A DNA stretch of 64,000 nt from Amycolatopsis australiensis (GCF_900119165.1 NZ_FPJG01000006.1:8842001-8906000), one strand, 5' to 3'; positions 25,831-34,803 are shown, counted from the stretch's first letter. Numbers and translations: made by a program. The notes: a model not told the origin generated them from the letters alone.

Positions 25831-26449
25831 TCGCCGCCTGCACCCGGTTCTTCGCGCCGAGCCGGGTCAGGATCGTGCTCACGTGCGCCTTCACCGTGCC
25901 CTCGACGACGAACATCTTCGCCGCGATGTCCGCATTGGACAGTCCGGCGCCCAGCAGGGACAGCACTTCCCGCTCACGCGGAGTCAGCAGCGCCACCTTC
26001 GCACGCGCGTCGGCCGCCCGCGAGAGCCGGCCGCCGGAGAGCCGCGAGATCACCCGGTGCGCCACCTTCGGCGAAAGGAACGCGGCCCCGTCGGCGACGG
26101 CGTGGACGCCGGCCAGCAGCTCCCGCGGATCGCCGGACTTCAGCAGGAACCCGCCCGCGCCGAGGCCCAGCGCACGCTCGATGTACTCGTCTTCGCCGAA
26201 CGTGGTCAGCATGACGACGCCGGCCGACGGCAGCAGCCGCCGGATCTCGGCGGCCGCGCCCAGGCCGTCCAGCCCGGGCATCCGGATGTCGAGCAGCACG
26301 ACGTCCGGGTGCGTGGCGAGGGCCTGCGAGACCGCCGACCGGCCGTCGGCGGCCTCGGCGACGACCTCGATCCCCGGGTCCGCGCCGAGGATCGCCGCGA
26401 CCCCCGCCCGCATCATCGCCTCGTCGTCGGCGAGCACGACCCTGATCAC
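25775..26449 (-). CDS. NarL/FixJ-type two-component response regulator
   Basis: A 224-residue regulator from GTG. The receiver domain has acidic residues in VVLADDEAM, phospho-acceptor Asp54 in VVLLDIRMPG, and the conserved Thr and Lys in MLTTFGEDEYIE and FLLKSGDP. The LuxR-type output helix-turn-helix is LTPREREVLSLLGAGLSNADIAAKMFVVEGTVKAHVSTILTRLGAKNRVQA. The start overlaps the sensor kinase stop (GTGA), so both are made together. The pair is a cognate system; the regulated genes are not evident from the sequence. Confidence 0.9.
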   Translation of the reverse strand: MIRVVLADDEAMMRAGVAAILGADPGIEVVAEAADGRSAVSQALATHPDVVLLDIRMPGLDGLGAAAEIRRLLPSAGVVMLTTFGEDEYIERALGLGAGGFLLKSGDPRELLAGVHAVADGAAFLSPKVAHRVISRLSGGRLSRAADARAKVALLTPREREVLSLLGAGLSNADIAAKMFVVEGTVKAHVSTILTRLGAKNRVQAAITAYEAGLAGPDAAAATP

Positions 26450-28014
26450 TTTCCCCCCTCGGCGAACCAGTCCTTCGCCACCAGCTTCCCTTCGGCGAAA
26501 CACAGCCGATAGGCGGCGTAGTCGTCGTTCAGCCACGATCTTCCGGCACCGTAGTACTCGCACCCGGCACCGGGCGGCGCGGGCGGCTCGCCCCGCGCCG
26601 GGCGCGCGGCGCGCTGGCGTTCCGGCAGGGCCAGCTCGGCCCGCGGCTGCCCGAGCCGCATCCGCTCGTAGTCCGCGCCGGGCAGCTCCGAGCTGTTCCA
26701 CTGGTAGAGGAACGCGATGCCGCCGATCGCGAGGACCAGCCCGAACAACGCGACCGGCACGGCGACCGCGAGGATCAGGCTCCGGCGGACGTCGCGCCGC
26801 GCCAGCTCCAGCGCCCGTGCGGACGTCGACTGCCCGACGGCGTCGTCGGCGGCCTCCCGCCGCTCCGGGGTCTCCTCGACCGGCGCGGCGTCGTGCGGCA
26901 GCGTCGCGGTGACGGCGAAGCCGCCTTCGTGCGGCCCGGCCCGCAGCGTCCCGCCGACGAGCCGGACGCGTTCGCGCAGGCCGATCAGCCCGCGTCGCCC
27001 CGACGCGGCCCCGGGCAGCGGCCCGGCGGGCGGCGGCGCGTTGACCACGTTCACCACCGTCCGCGCGCCGTCGCTGGTCACGCGGACGGTCACGGCGGCA
27101 CCCGGCGCGTGCTTCGCCACGTTCGTCAGCGACTCCTGCACCACGCGGTAGGCGGCGCGGGCGACCATCGGCGGCGCCGGCGAAACGTCGGCTTCCGCGT
27201 CGATGAGCAGCCCGGACGCCCGCGCCCTGGCGACCAGCTCGCCGAGGTCGCCCTGCACCGGCTCGACGGGCGCGGCGTCCTCGCGCAGCACGCCGATGAT
27301 CTCGCGCAGCCGTTCGGTCGCCGCCGCGGCGCTGGTCCGCAGCTGTGCGGCCGCGTCGCGCTGGACGTCGCCGAGCCCGCCCGCGACTTCCAGCGCCGCC
27401 GCGCGGACGGCGATCAGGCTCAGCTCGTGCCCCAGCGAGTCGTGCATGTCGCTGGCGATCCGCGCGCGTTCGCGCAGCCGGGCCTGGTCGGCGACGAGCC
27501 GCTGCCTGCTCTCCATCTCCTCGGCGCGCCGCCAGCCCGTGCGGGCCAGCTCGGCGCGCAGCCGGACGTACCGGCCCAGCAGCCACGGCGAAAGCCCGGC
27601 GAACACGAGGATGGCGACCATCGCGGCCCAGTCGCCGAGGCCGTCCGGCGCGACGAACAGCGCCGGCGGCAGGCCGAGGACCACCACGACCGCGGCGATC
27701 AGCACGCCCGGGCGGGCCCGGTCCATCCGCAACGCGGCCTGGTAGCACATCGCGACCAGCACGAACACCACCCAGACGGGCACGTGGTCGCCGTACGGGA
27801 ACGGCACCGCGAGCACCCCGGCCAGCGCGATGCCCAGCGAGACGACCGGGTACCGCCGCGCCGTCGCGACCGATCCGGCGACGACGGCGAGCCCGGCCGC
27901 CAGCTCCCCGTACGACCGGCTGCCCACGGTGTCCGAGGCGACGATGAACGCCAGGAACAGCCCGAGGAGCACGTCGAGCACCACGCGCCACCTGCGCTTC
28001 GCCACCTCCCGCAC
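26446..28014 (-). CDS. NarL-family sensor histidine kinase with an unusual extracytoplasmic C-terminal tail
   Basis: A 522-residue kinase. Four to six N-terminal membrane helices (residues 10-150) are followed by a HisKA_3 dimerisation domain with His191 in RIASDMHDSLGHELSL, and a HATPase domain (QESLTNVAKHAPGA; GLIGLRERVRLVGGTL). The family normally stops there. Here a linker leads to another membrane helix (RRSLILAVAVPVALFGLVLAIGG) and an outside domain of about 90 residues with two cysteines (GCEYYGAG and YRLCFAEGKL). That tail resembles small secreted modules that read G-C-x-Y-Y and RLCF and may sense an external signal. It is translationally coupled to the regulator. Confidence 0.88.
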   Translation of the reverse strand: MREVAKRRWRVVLDVLLGLFLAFIVASDTVGSRSYGELAAGLAVVAGSVATARRYPVVSLGIALAGVLAVPFPYGDHVPVWVVFVLVAMCYQAALRMDRARPGVLIAAVVVVLGLPPALFVAPDGLGDWAAMVAILVFAGLSPWLLGRYVRLRAELARTGWRRAEEMESRQRLVADQARLRERARIASDMHDSLGHELSLIAVRAAALEVAGGLGDVQRDAAAQLRTSAAAATERLREIIGVLREDAAPVEPVQGDLGELVARARASGLLIDAEADVSPAPPMVARAAYRVVQESLTNVAKHAPGAAVTVRVTSDGARTVVNVVNAPPPAGPLPGAASGRRGLIGLRERVRLVGGTLRAGPHEGGFAVTATLPHDAAPVEETPERREAADDAVGQSTSARALELARRDVRRSLILAVAVPVALFGLVLAIGGIAFLYQWNSSELPGADYERMRLGQPRAELALPERQRAARPARGEPPAPPGAGCEYYGAGRSWLNDDYAAYRLCFAEGKLVAKDWFAEGGK

Positions 28015-28060
28015 GAAGTCGAAGCTACAAGCCGGGCCCGGCGCCGGCCACAGCCGAAAG

Positions 28061-28768
28061 TCAACCTTTCAGCGTGTCCAGGAAGGCGAGGGTCTGCGGC
28101 CAGGACAGCGCGAACGCGTCGGCGTTGACGGCCGTCCCGTGCCGCGACGAGTCGCTGAAACCGTGCTCGGCACCCGGGAAGTGCTGGGTGAAGGTGGCAC
28201 CGCGCGGCCGGGACTGCAACGTCGTCTGCAGGCGCGCGAACGTCTCGTGCGAGACGACGGCGTCGGCTTCCGGGTAGGCGACGAGCACCGGCGCCGTGAT
28301 GCGGGCCGACAAGGCGACCGCGTCGAGCTCGTGGTTCGGCGGCGCGGGATCGCGGACCGTCGGGTGGTAGGCGACGACGCCGGAAAGCCGCTGGTCACGG
28401 GCGGCGAGCAGGAGCGCGAAGCGGCCGCCGAGGCACCAGCCCAGCACCCCCGCCGACGTGCAGCCGAGGTCGCCGAGGAGGTGGTCGAGCAACGCCGTCT
28501 GCTCGGCGAGCGCGGGTTCGTCACGCAGCTCGCCCAGCTTCGCGCCGAGGTCCTCCCGGGAGGTGTTATCGGTGCTCGCGCCGTGGAAGACGTCCCAGAC
28601 CAGCGCCGTGATCCCGCGTCCGGCCAGTTCCCCGGCCCAGGCCCGGACCTGTTCGCCGATGCCGGTGATCATCGGCAGGAGCAGCACGCCGGACGCCGAC
28701 CCGCCGGCCGGGCGGGCCAGGTACGCGGAGAGGTCGCCGACACCGACCGTGGACGTCTCGATGCTCAT
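28061..28768 (-). CDS. Dienelactone hydrolase family protein
   Basis: A 235-residue alpha/beta hydrolase. The nucleophile elbow is GWCLGGR (Cys112), the acidic residue lies in VAYPEADAVV, and the histidine is in AEHGFS (His202): the Cys-Asp-His triad of dienelactone hydrolases. Members open the lactone of 4-carboxymethylenebutenolide in chlorocatechol and protocatechuate-type routes, but many have other substrates. The ATG at 28768 fits the start of the first strand (MSIETSTVGVGDLSAYLARP); an upstream ATG at 28825 would add an unlikely extension overlapping the divergent gene start. It begins 41 bases from that gene. Confidence 0.85.
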   Translation of the reverse strand: MSIETSTVGVGDLSAYLARPAGGSASGVLLLPMITGIGEQVRAWAGELAGRGITALVWDVFHGASTDNTSREDLGAKLGELRDEPALAEQTALLDHLLGDLGCTSAGVLGWCLGGRFALLLAARDQRLSGVVAYHPTVRDPAPPNHELDAVALSARITAPVLVAYPEADAVVSHETFARLQTTLQSRPRGATFTQHFPGAEHGFSDSSRHGTAVNADAFALSWPQTLAFLDTLKG

Positions 28769-28809
28769 ATCCGCACGGTAGCGCCCGCGGTGTTGCATGA
28801 TGATCCACC

Positions 28810-29019
28810 ATGGCCGAGCGCACACTCGCCGAACAGCTGGGCGGCACCCTCCCCGAAGGCATCGAGGCCCTCGAAGAGCACGAGCGGCAGGACCTCGCGG
28901 ACGCGCTGCGCGACGCGCGCAGGCGGCAGGCGAAAGCGCTCGCCGAAGCGGGCGAGGAAGGCCTCCGGTACGTCCCCGCGCTGCTGCGGGGCGCGGTCCG
29001 CAAGGCGGTGGGACTGTGA
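28810..29019 (+). CDS. Small charged helical protein of unknown function
   Basis: A 69-residue protein, mostly one or two amphipathic helices rich in Glu, Arg and Ala (EALEEHERQDLADALRDARRRQAKALAEAG), with no signal peptide. It shares a GTGA overlap with the next gene, so the two are translationally coupled and probably work together. I do not recognise the family. Confidence 0.6.
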   Translation: MAERTLAEQLGGTLPEGIEALEEHERQDLADALRDARRRQAKALAEAGEEGLRYVPALLRGAVRKAVGL

Positions 29020-29765
29020 CCGGCGAGAACTACGCGGCCGAGGCGGAGATCCTGAAGCTCGCCCGCGTCCTCGGCGTCGAGCCGGCGCGGCTCGGGTACC
29101 TCGCCCGCGTCGACCCCGGTGACCTGCGGGCTTTCCGCGAGCAGGTCACCGACACGCTGTTCGACGCGAACATCGCCGTGCTGCAGCGAATGGCACTCGC
29201 CGCGCGGCTGCTGCCCGGCGGGGTGCTCGCGAAGATCGCCGAGAAGGTGTTCGGCCCGCTGTTGTGCGCCCGCATCGCCGGGGTGGTCGACGTCGCGCGC
29301 GGGGTCGACGTCGCCAAGCGGCTGTCCCCGCGGTTCCTCGCGGAGGTCGCCGCCGAGCTCGACCCGCGGCGCGCGAGCGCGATCATCTCCCGCATTCCGC
29401 TGGACACCGTGCTGGCCGTGGCGAACGAGCTGACGCGCAAGGAGGACTGGATCACGCTGGGCCGGTTCGTCGGGCACCTGCCGGACCCGACCGTCCGGCG
29501 GGCGCTGGCGGAGATCGACGACCCGGGCCTGCTGCGGATCGCGTTCGTGCTCGACGACAAGAGCCGGATCGACCACGTCGTCGGCCTGCTGCCCGCCGAC
29601 CGGCTCGGCCGGGTGATCACCGCGGCCGGGTCCGCCGAAGACCTGTGGATCCCGGCGCTGGACCTGCTGAACCACCTGGGCGACGCCCGCCGCGCGACGC
29701 TGAAGCCGCTGCTCGGCTCGCTCCCGGACGGGTTCCGCGAGCGCGCTCAGGCGACGATCAGGTAG
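29016..29765 (+). CDS. Helical-repeat protein of unknown function
   Basis: A 249-residue, largely alpha-helical protein from GTG. Segments such as LDPRRASAIISRIPLDTVLAVANELTRKEDW, VGHLPDPTVRRALAEIDDPGLLRIAFVLDD and GLLPADRLGRVITAAGSAEDLW look like tandem two-helix repeats, similar to the MgtE N-terminal domain or HEAT-like repeats. There is a weak hydrophobic stretch (AALAARLLPGGVLAKIAE) but no clear transmembrane helix. It is coupled to the small charged protein before it, and its 3' end overlaps the convergent membrane gene by 19 bases. Function unknown. Confidence 0.65.
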   Translation: MTGENYAAEAEILKLARVLGVEPARLGYLARVDPGDLRAFREQVTDTLFDANIAVLQRMALAARLLPGGVLAKIAEKVFGPLLCARIAGVVDVARGVDVAKRLSPRFLAEVAAELDPRRASAIISRIPLDTVLAVANELTRKEDWITLGRFVGHLPDPTVRRALAEIDDPGLLRIAFVLDDKSRIDHVVGLLPADRLGRVITAAGSAEDLWIPALDLLNHLGDARRATLKPLLGSLPDGFRERAQATIR

Positions 29766-29968
29766 ATCCCGTAACCGATGATCGCCGCGCAGAGCGTGAA
29801 GCAGAGGACCGCACCGGCCAGCTGACCACCGCCGGAGCCGCCCGCCTCGCGGGCCGCGTCGCGCTGGGAAAGCCCGACCACCCCGAAGGAGAACAGGCTC
29901 GTCAGCACGGCGACCGAAGCCAGGGCGACGACGAAGACGAGACCGAGGGAACCCCAATCGATGTGCAC
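29747..29968 (-). CDS. Two-helix membrane protein downstream of the phosphate transporter
   Basis: A 73-residue protein from GTG: VHIDWGSLGLVFVVALASVAVLTSLFSFGVVGL, a short polar Gly/Ser-rich loop (REAGGSGGGQ), and AVLCFTLCAAIIGYGIYLIV, hence two membrane helices. It follows the pit gene by eight bases on the same strand. The placement suggests an accessory to phosphate transport, but no domain shows this. Confidence 0.7.
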   Translation of the reverse strand: MHIDWGSLGLVFVVALASVAVLTSLFSFGVVGLSQRDAAREAGGSGGGQLAGAVLCFTLCAAIIGYGIYLIVA

Positions 29969-29976
29969 GGCGCTCC

Positions 29977-31095
29977 TCAGGCGTTGACCGGCTGCACGCC
30001 GGGTTCGGTGACGGAGTGGGCGTTGACCGGGTTCCGCTTCGACACGAGGTAGATGGCCAGCGCGACGACGACCCCGGCCAGGCCGACCAGCACCGTGCCC
30101 CAGGTGCCGAGCGTCGAGACCTCGGCGGCGACCGCGCCGACGAGCGCGGCGGCGGGCAGCGTCAGCGCCCAGGCGAGCACCATCCGGCCGGCGACACCCC
30201 AGCGGACCTCGGCGAGCTTGCGGCCGAGCCCGGACCCGATGATGCCGCCCGAGCAGACGTGCGTGGTGGACAGCGCGAACCCGAGGTGCGCCGAGGTGAG
30301 GATGACCGCCGCGGCGCTGGTCTCGGCCGCGAAGCCCTGCGGCGTCTGGATCTCCGTGAGCTTCTTGCCCATCGTCTGGATGATCCGCCAGCCGCCCAGG
30401 TAGGTGCCGAGCGCGATGGCCGTGCCCGCGGTCAGGATCACCCACAGCGGCGGGCCGGAGTTCGGCGCCAGGGAGCCGGACGCGATCAGCGTCAGCGTGA
30501 TGACGCCCATGGTCTTCTGCGCGTCGTTCGTGCCGTGCGCGAGCGACACCAGCGACGCCGACGCGATCTGGCCGGCCTTGAAGGTGCGGCCCACCGTGTC
30601 CTGCTTCGCCCGTGCGGTGATCCGGTAGACGAGGAAGGTGCCCAGTGTCGCGACGATGCCGGCGACGACCGGCGAGGCGAGCGCGGGGATGAGGACCTTC
30701 TCGACGACCTTCCCGAAGTGGACGGCGTCCGCGCCCGAAGCGATCCAGGTGGCGCCGATCAAGCCGCCGAACAGCGCGTGCGACGAGCTCGACGGCAGGC
30801 CGATCAGCCAGGTCAGCAGGTTCCACACGATCGCGCCGACCAGGCCGGCGAAGATGATCACCGGGGTCACCTTCGTGTCGTCGACGATGCCGCCCGAGAT
30901 CGTCTTCGCGACCTCCACCGAGAGGAACGCGCCGACGAGGTTCAGCACCGCCGAGACGGCGACCGCGACCCGCGGCTTGAGCGCCCCGGTCGCGATGGAG
31001 GTGGCCATCGCGTTGGCCGTGTCGTGGAAGCCGTTGGTGAAGTCGAAGGCCAGCGCCGCGACGATCACCACCAGCACGATGAGTGAGAAGTCCAT
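29977..31095 (-). CDS. pit: Low-affinity inorganic phosphate transporter, PitA family
   Basis: A 372-residue PiT-family membrane protein with about ten hydrophobic segments. The two internally repeated family signatures are FDFTNGFHDTANAMATSIATGAL near the N-terminus and SLAHGTNDAQKTMGVI near residue 190. The conserved GLPSSSSHALFGGLIG and ALSTTHVCSGGIIG blocks are also present. It imports metal-phosphate complexes with protons. A run of three 11-base direct repeats resembling a PHO box lies about 70 bases upstream (31165-31197), so PhoP control in phosphate limitation is likely. The small two-helix gene follows in the same operon. Confidence 0.92.
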   Translation of the reverse strand: MDFSLIVLVVIVAALAFDFTNGFHDTANAMATSIATGALKPRVAVAVSAVLNLVGAFLSVEVAKTISGGIVDDTKVTPVIIFAGLVGAIVWNLLTWLIGLPSSSSHALFGGLIGATWIASGADAVHFGKVVEKVLIPALASPVVAGIVATLGTFLVYRITARAKQDTVGRTFKAGQIASASLVSLAHGTNDAQKTMGVITLTLIASGSLAPNSGPPLWVILTAGTAIALGTYLGGWRIIQTMGKKLTEIQTPQGFAAETSAAAVILTSAHLGFALSTTHVCSGGIIGSGLGRKLAEVRWGVAGRMVLAWALTLPAAALVGAVAAEVSTLGTWGTVLVGLAGVVVALAIYLVSKRNPVNAHSVTEPGVQPVNA

Positions 31096-31164
31096 GGGTG
31101 GCTCTCTCTTCCGTTGCTGTCCGTCGGCAACGCTACTGACCGACGGGACGGAGTCCGATCCCGC

Positions 31165-31197
31165 GCGCGTGACAGCTGACTGAACTCTCGATGAACC
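31165..31197 (-). promoter_or_regulatory. Candidate PHO box (PhoP direct-repeat site) upstream of pit
   Basis: On the reverse strand three contiguous 11-base units read GGTTCATCGAG, AGTTCAGTCAG and CTGTCACGCGC. The Streptomyces PhoP site is built from 11-base direct repeats with a GTTCA(C/T)C core. The first unit fits well, the second moderately and the third weakly. It points toward pit, starting about 70 bases before its ATG. Confidence 0.6.
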
Positions 31198-31291
31198 GGG
31201 GTGGGGCCGGCCCCACCGGGAACCGGGTGGTCTGGCCCAGTGCGTGCGCCGCGCGGGCCTGCGAACGTCGACGCGAACGAGAGGGGCAGCG

Positions 31292-32710
31292 ATGAGCAAG
31301 CCGGTCCGGGCGGTCGTGGCGACGGTGACGTCGGCGGTGGTGTTCTTCTTCGGCACGGGCCTGGATCCCGTGCCCGAACTGGCGTGGGTGGCCCCGCTGC
31401 CGATCCTGCTGCTGGCGCCCAGGGTGTCCGGAGCAAGCGCTTTCGCCTGCGCGTTCGTGGCGTATCTGGCGGGCAGTTGCGGGTCCTGGAGCTACTTCTG
31501 GCATTCGCTGGCCGTCCCGCGGCCCGCCGCGATCGCGATCCTCGGCGGCAGCGCACTGCTGTTCGCGCTGTCGGCCGTGCTGTTCCGGCTGCTCGTGCGG
31601 CGTGGTCACGGCTTGCTGGCCGCCTTCGCCGCGCCCGCGTTGTGGACCTTCGTGCTCTACGTCGTTTCGCTGGTCAACTCGACCGGTCTCATGGGCACCC
31701 TGATGACCACGCAGGCCGACCGGCCGGCCGTGCTGCGGCCGGCCGCGGTCACCGGCGGCTGGGGCGTGGAGTTCCTGGTGCTGTTCGTCCCGGCCGCCGT
31801 CGCGGCGGCGCTCGCCCCGCGGGTCCACGGCGTCGCACGCGTCACCGGGCTGGCCGCCGTCGCCGGCGCGCTGGGGGCGCTGGTCTTCTGGAGCACCCCG
31901 CCGCTCACCGGCCCATCGACGCGCGTCGCGGTGGTCGCGCCGGGCGAGAGCCGCTGGGCGGCGGACGTCGCCACCCCAGGCGGCCAGGCGCTGCTCGAGT
32001 CCTATGTGGACCAGATCGGCCGCCTGCCGGACGGCGTCCGGGCCGTCGTGCTGCCGGAGGCCGCCTTCGCGGTGGACGAGAGCAGCCGTCCGCGTCTCGT
32101 CGAGGCGTTCACGCGGGTGGCTCGCGCCCGCAACCTGGACGTCGTCACGGGAGTCCTCGACACGACTCCGGCCGGCCGGTTCAACGCGGCTCTCGCCGTT
32201 CCGCCGTCGGGCGCGCCGGTCGAGTACCACAAGTGGCACGTGGGAGCGGCGAAGAACACCGCGGCCGGCACCGGCGTCGCCCACCTGGCCGGGATCGGGC
32301 TGATGGTGTGCATGGACGTCAACTTCGCCGACCCCAGCGGCGAATACGGCAAGGCGGGCACGGGCCTGGTGCTGATCCCGGCATCGGACGAGGACGCAGA
32401 CGGCTGGGAGCACAGCCGCACGGCCCTGATCCACGGCGTGGAGAACGGCTTTTCGGTGGCCTGGAGCGCGGCCCGCGGCACCCCGATGCTGGCGGACGCC
32501 CACGGCCACGTCCTGGCGGAGACCCGCACGGGCGGCCACCCGTTCTCGGTCGCGGTCGCGGACGTCCCGGCCGGCACGGGCAAGACACCGTACGCCCGCT
32601 TCGGCGACTGGTTCGCGTGGCTGTGCGGGCTGATCGCCGCAGCCGGGGTCGTCGTGGGGGCCCGCACACCGTCGTTGTCACGTGTCACAACGGATGCGTC
32701 CCAAGTCTGA
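31292..32710 (+). CDS. lnt: Apolipoprotein N-acyltransferase-like protein (nitrilase superfamily)
   Basis: A 472-residue protein with six or seven N-terminal membrane helices and an extracytoplasmic carbon-nitrogen hydrolase domain. The catalytic triad is visible: Glu256 in VVLPEAAFA, Lys314 in EYHKWHVG and Cys340 in LMVCMDVNF. A last membrane helix follows (DWFAWLCGLIAAAGVVVGA). Lnt N-acylates the N-terminal cysteine of lipoproteins. The domain is shorter and more diverged than in E. coli Lnt, as usual in actinomycetes, so it could be a paralogue with a different acceptor. A GAGGGGC site sets the start at 31292; an in-frame ATG at 31244 is less likely. Confidence 0.82.
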   Translation: MSKPVRAVVATVTSAVVFFFGTGLDPVPELAWVAPLPILLLAPRVSGASAFACAFVAYLAGSCGSWSYFWHSLAVPRPAAIAILGGSALLFALSAVLFRLLVRRGHGLLAAFAAPALWTFVLYVVSLVNSTGLMGTLMTTQADRPAVLRPAAVTGGWGVEFLVLFVPAAVAAALAPRVHGVARVTGLAAVAGALGALVFWSTPPLTGPSTRVAVVAPGESRWAADVATPGGQALLESYVDQIGRLPDGVRAVVLPEAAFAVDESSRPRLVEAFTRVARARNLDVVTGVLDTTPAGRFNAALAVPPSGAPVEYHKWHVGAAKNTAAGTGVAHLAGIGLMVCMDVNFADPSGEYGKAGTGLVLIPASDEDADGWEHSRTALIHGVENGFSVAWSAARGTPMLADAHGHVLAETRTGGHPFSVAVADVPAGTGKTPYARFGDWFAWLCGLIAAAGVVVGARTPSLSRVTTDASQV

Positions 32711-32791
32711 GTGTTGTCTCAGCTCGCCTCCGCCGTGCTGTGACCGATCATGAGCCGTGTCACGTACTGACCAGTAACGGGAGGCGACGGA

Positions 32792-33658
32792 ATGCGGGTC
32801 ACCAACGGCGGTGTCAAGCGAACCCTGGCCGTGCTCACCGCGGCGCTCAGCTTCGGCGTCGCCGCTCCGGCGGTCGCCGAAGCGGCGCCGAGCAGCGGCT
32901 GGAACGACTGGGACTGCCGCCCGGCGACGGCGCATCCGGAACCCGTCGTCCTCGTGCACGGGCTCGGCGCGAACGACACCGTGAACTGGTCCTTCCACGC
33001 GCCGAAGATCGCCGCCCGCGGCTACTGCGTGTTTTCCCTGACCTACGGCACCGGCGTCCTCGGCCCGGCGGTCGGCGGCCTGGCGTCCATGCGGGACAGC
33101 GCCGCGGAGCTGGGCCGGTTCGTCGACCGCGTGCGGTCCGTCACCGGCGCGGCGAAGGTGGACATCGTCGGCCACTCCGAGGGCAGCACGATGCCGGCGT
33201 ACTACCTGAAGTACGCCGGCGGCGCGGCGAAGGTCGCGCACTTCGTCGGGTTCGGCGCGAACTACCGCGGCACCACGCTCGGCGGCCTCGACGCACTCGC
33301 CAAGGCCCTCCTGACGTCCGTGCCCGGCCTCGGCGCGATCGTGACGACGGCGTGCGGCGCGTGCACGGAATACCTGGCACCCTCGGCGTTCCTGGACGAC
33401 CTCGCCCGCGGCGGCGTCCACGTTCCCGGTCCGGCGTACACCAGCATCGTGAGCAAGTACGACGAAGTCGTGACACCGTACACGAGCGGGATCCTGAACG
33501 AGCCCGGCACGACGGACACGGTACTGCAGGACTTCTGCCCGTCCGACGCTTCGGGCCACCTGAGCCAGGCGGTGGACCCGAACGTGACCGGCCTGATCCT
33601 GCACGCCCTCGACGCGAGCTACACGCCGGCCTGCACACCGTTCACACTTCCGCTGTGA
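32792..33658 (+). CDS. Secreted alpha/beta-hydrolase lipase
   Basis: A 288-residue exported lipase. The signal peptide (TLAVLTAALSFGVAAPAVAEAA) is followed by a mature domain with the oxyanion motif VVLVHGLGAND and the nucleophile elbow GHSEG (Ser129). The acid and base are probably in VSKYDEVVTPY and DASGHLSQAVD. Cysteines at ATTACGACTEY and DFCPSD probably form disulfides. The fold matches class 2 (EstA/LipA-type) actinomycete lipases that hydrolyse triglycerides or esters outside the cell. A GGGAGG site precedes the ATG by about 8 bases. The 3' end overlaps the convergent monooxygenase gene by 17 bases. Confidence 0.87.
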   Translation: MRVTNGGVKRTLAVLTAALSFGVAAPAVAEAAPSSGWNDWDCRPATAHPEPVVLVHGLGANDTVNWSFHAPKIAARGYCVFSLTYGTGVLGPAVGGLASMRDSAAELGRFVDRVRSVTGAAKVDIVGHSEGSTMPAYYLKYAGGAAKVAHFVGFGANYRGTTLGGLDALAKALLTSVPGLGAIVTTACGACTEYLAPSAFLDDLARGGVHVPGPAYTSIVSKYDEVVTPYTSGILNEPGTTDTVLQDFCPSDASGHLSQAVDPNVTGLILHALDASYTPACTPFTLPL

Positions 33659-34799
33659 GCGGGTTCTGGCCGAGGAACCGGCGTCCGTTCCCGGCGGATT
33701 CCCGCACCGCGGCGAACCCGTAGTCGGCCATCGCGGACTCGTAGGCGGCGACGGCTTCGAGCGGTGGGGCCCCGGCCAGCGCGGAGGCCAGCACCGCACC
33801 GTCGCGCAACGCGGTGTTGGCGCCCGCGCCGCCGGCTGGGCTCATCGCGTGGATCGCGTCGCCGGCCAGCGTCACCCGCGACGGTTCCCACGGGCCGATC
33901 GGCACGCTCGTGCGGATGGGCTGCGGGAACGTCACCGGGACGTCCCAGTGCCCGACCAGCGCCGTGGCCAGCGGGTGCCAGCCCGCGAGCAGGCCGAGCG
34001 CCACCTTCTGCAGTTCACCCGGGGTCATCGCGGCGAGCTCGGCTTCGGAGTGGCCGACGACTTCCCAGCGGGCGCCGACCGAACAGGTCAGGTACGGCTC
34101 GTTGTCGCGCAGCCGCAGGTCCGGCATCAGCCGGGCGCACGCGCGGGCCACCGGCTCCGGGTAGTCGACGGGCGCGAACCCGGCCATCGTGCGGTCCGGC
34201 CCGAGCATCATGTTGAACACCGCGAACATCTCCGGGGCGAGCAGCCGCCGCGTGTCCGGGGTGAGCGGGATGCGGCCGTAGAGGTGCACGAGCCCGGCGT
34301 CGACGACCCGGGCGTGCGGCAGGCGCTGCCGCCGCACCGGGGAGTTGACCCCGTCGGCGCCCACGAGCAGGCTGCCCCGGGCGGCGGTTCCGTCGGCGAA
34401 ATGCGCTGTCACGCCGTCGTCGCCGGTTTCGTAGTGCGTGAATCGCTTGCCGTAGCGGACTTCCTGGCCGTGCAGCAGGATCTGGCGCAGGGTGAAGCGG
34501 TTGACGTTGAGGTGGACGCCCTCGTCTTCCAGCCGCGTGACCAGTCGCAGCTGATCGTCGTAGACGTTCGTGTGCGGCAGCGCCCGGCCCGCGGTGGCGC
34601 GGAACAGCTCGTGCAGCTCCGGGGTCAGCACCTCGCGCAGCGCCGAATCGCCGACGCCGCCGATGTGCAGGCGGTAGCCCTGCAGCCGGGCCTCCGGCGA
34701 CGGGTCCCGTTCGTAGACCTGGCAAGGAATTCCGGCCCGCCGCAGCCCCTGTGCCAGGCTCAGGCCACCCAGACCGGCACCGATGATGATCACAGACAC
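33642..34799 (-). CDS. FAD-dependent monooxygenase (PHBH/UbiH class)
   Basis: A 385-residue flavoprotein from GTG (VSVIIIGAGLGGLSLAQGL). It has the GxGxxG dinucleotide motif, the DG motif (VGADGVNSPVRRQRL) and the second FAD motif (RVTLAGDAIHAMSPAGGAGAN). Such enzymes hydroxylate aromatic or polyketide substrates, or modify antibiotics as in Rox-type enzymes; nothing here picks one. The ribosome-binding site GAAGGGAC sits inside a perfect 8-bp stem (34804-34831), so translation may be gated. It lies 107 bases after hutI on the same strand but is unlikely to belong to the hut pathway. Confidence 0.85.
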   Translation of the reverse strand: MSVIIIGAGLGGLSLAQGLRRAGIPCQVYERDPSPEARLQGYRLHIGGVGDSALREVLTPELHELFRATAGRALPHTNVYDDQLRLVTRLEDEGVHLNVNRFTLRQILLHGQEVRYGKRFTHYETGDDGVTAHFADGTAARGSLLVGADGVNSPVRRQRLPHARVVDAGLVHLYGRIPLTPDTRRLLAPEMFAVFNMMLGPDRTMAGFAPVDYPEPVARACARLMPDLRLRDNEPYLTCSVGARWEVVGHSEAELAAMTPGELQKVALGLLAGWHPLATALVGHWDVPVTFPQPIRTSVPIGPWEPSRVTLAGDAIHAMSPAGGAGANTALRDGAVLASALAGAPPLEAVAAYESAMADYGFAAVRESAGNGRRFLGQNPLTAEV

Positions 34800-34803
34800 A
34801 GCT

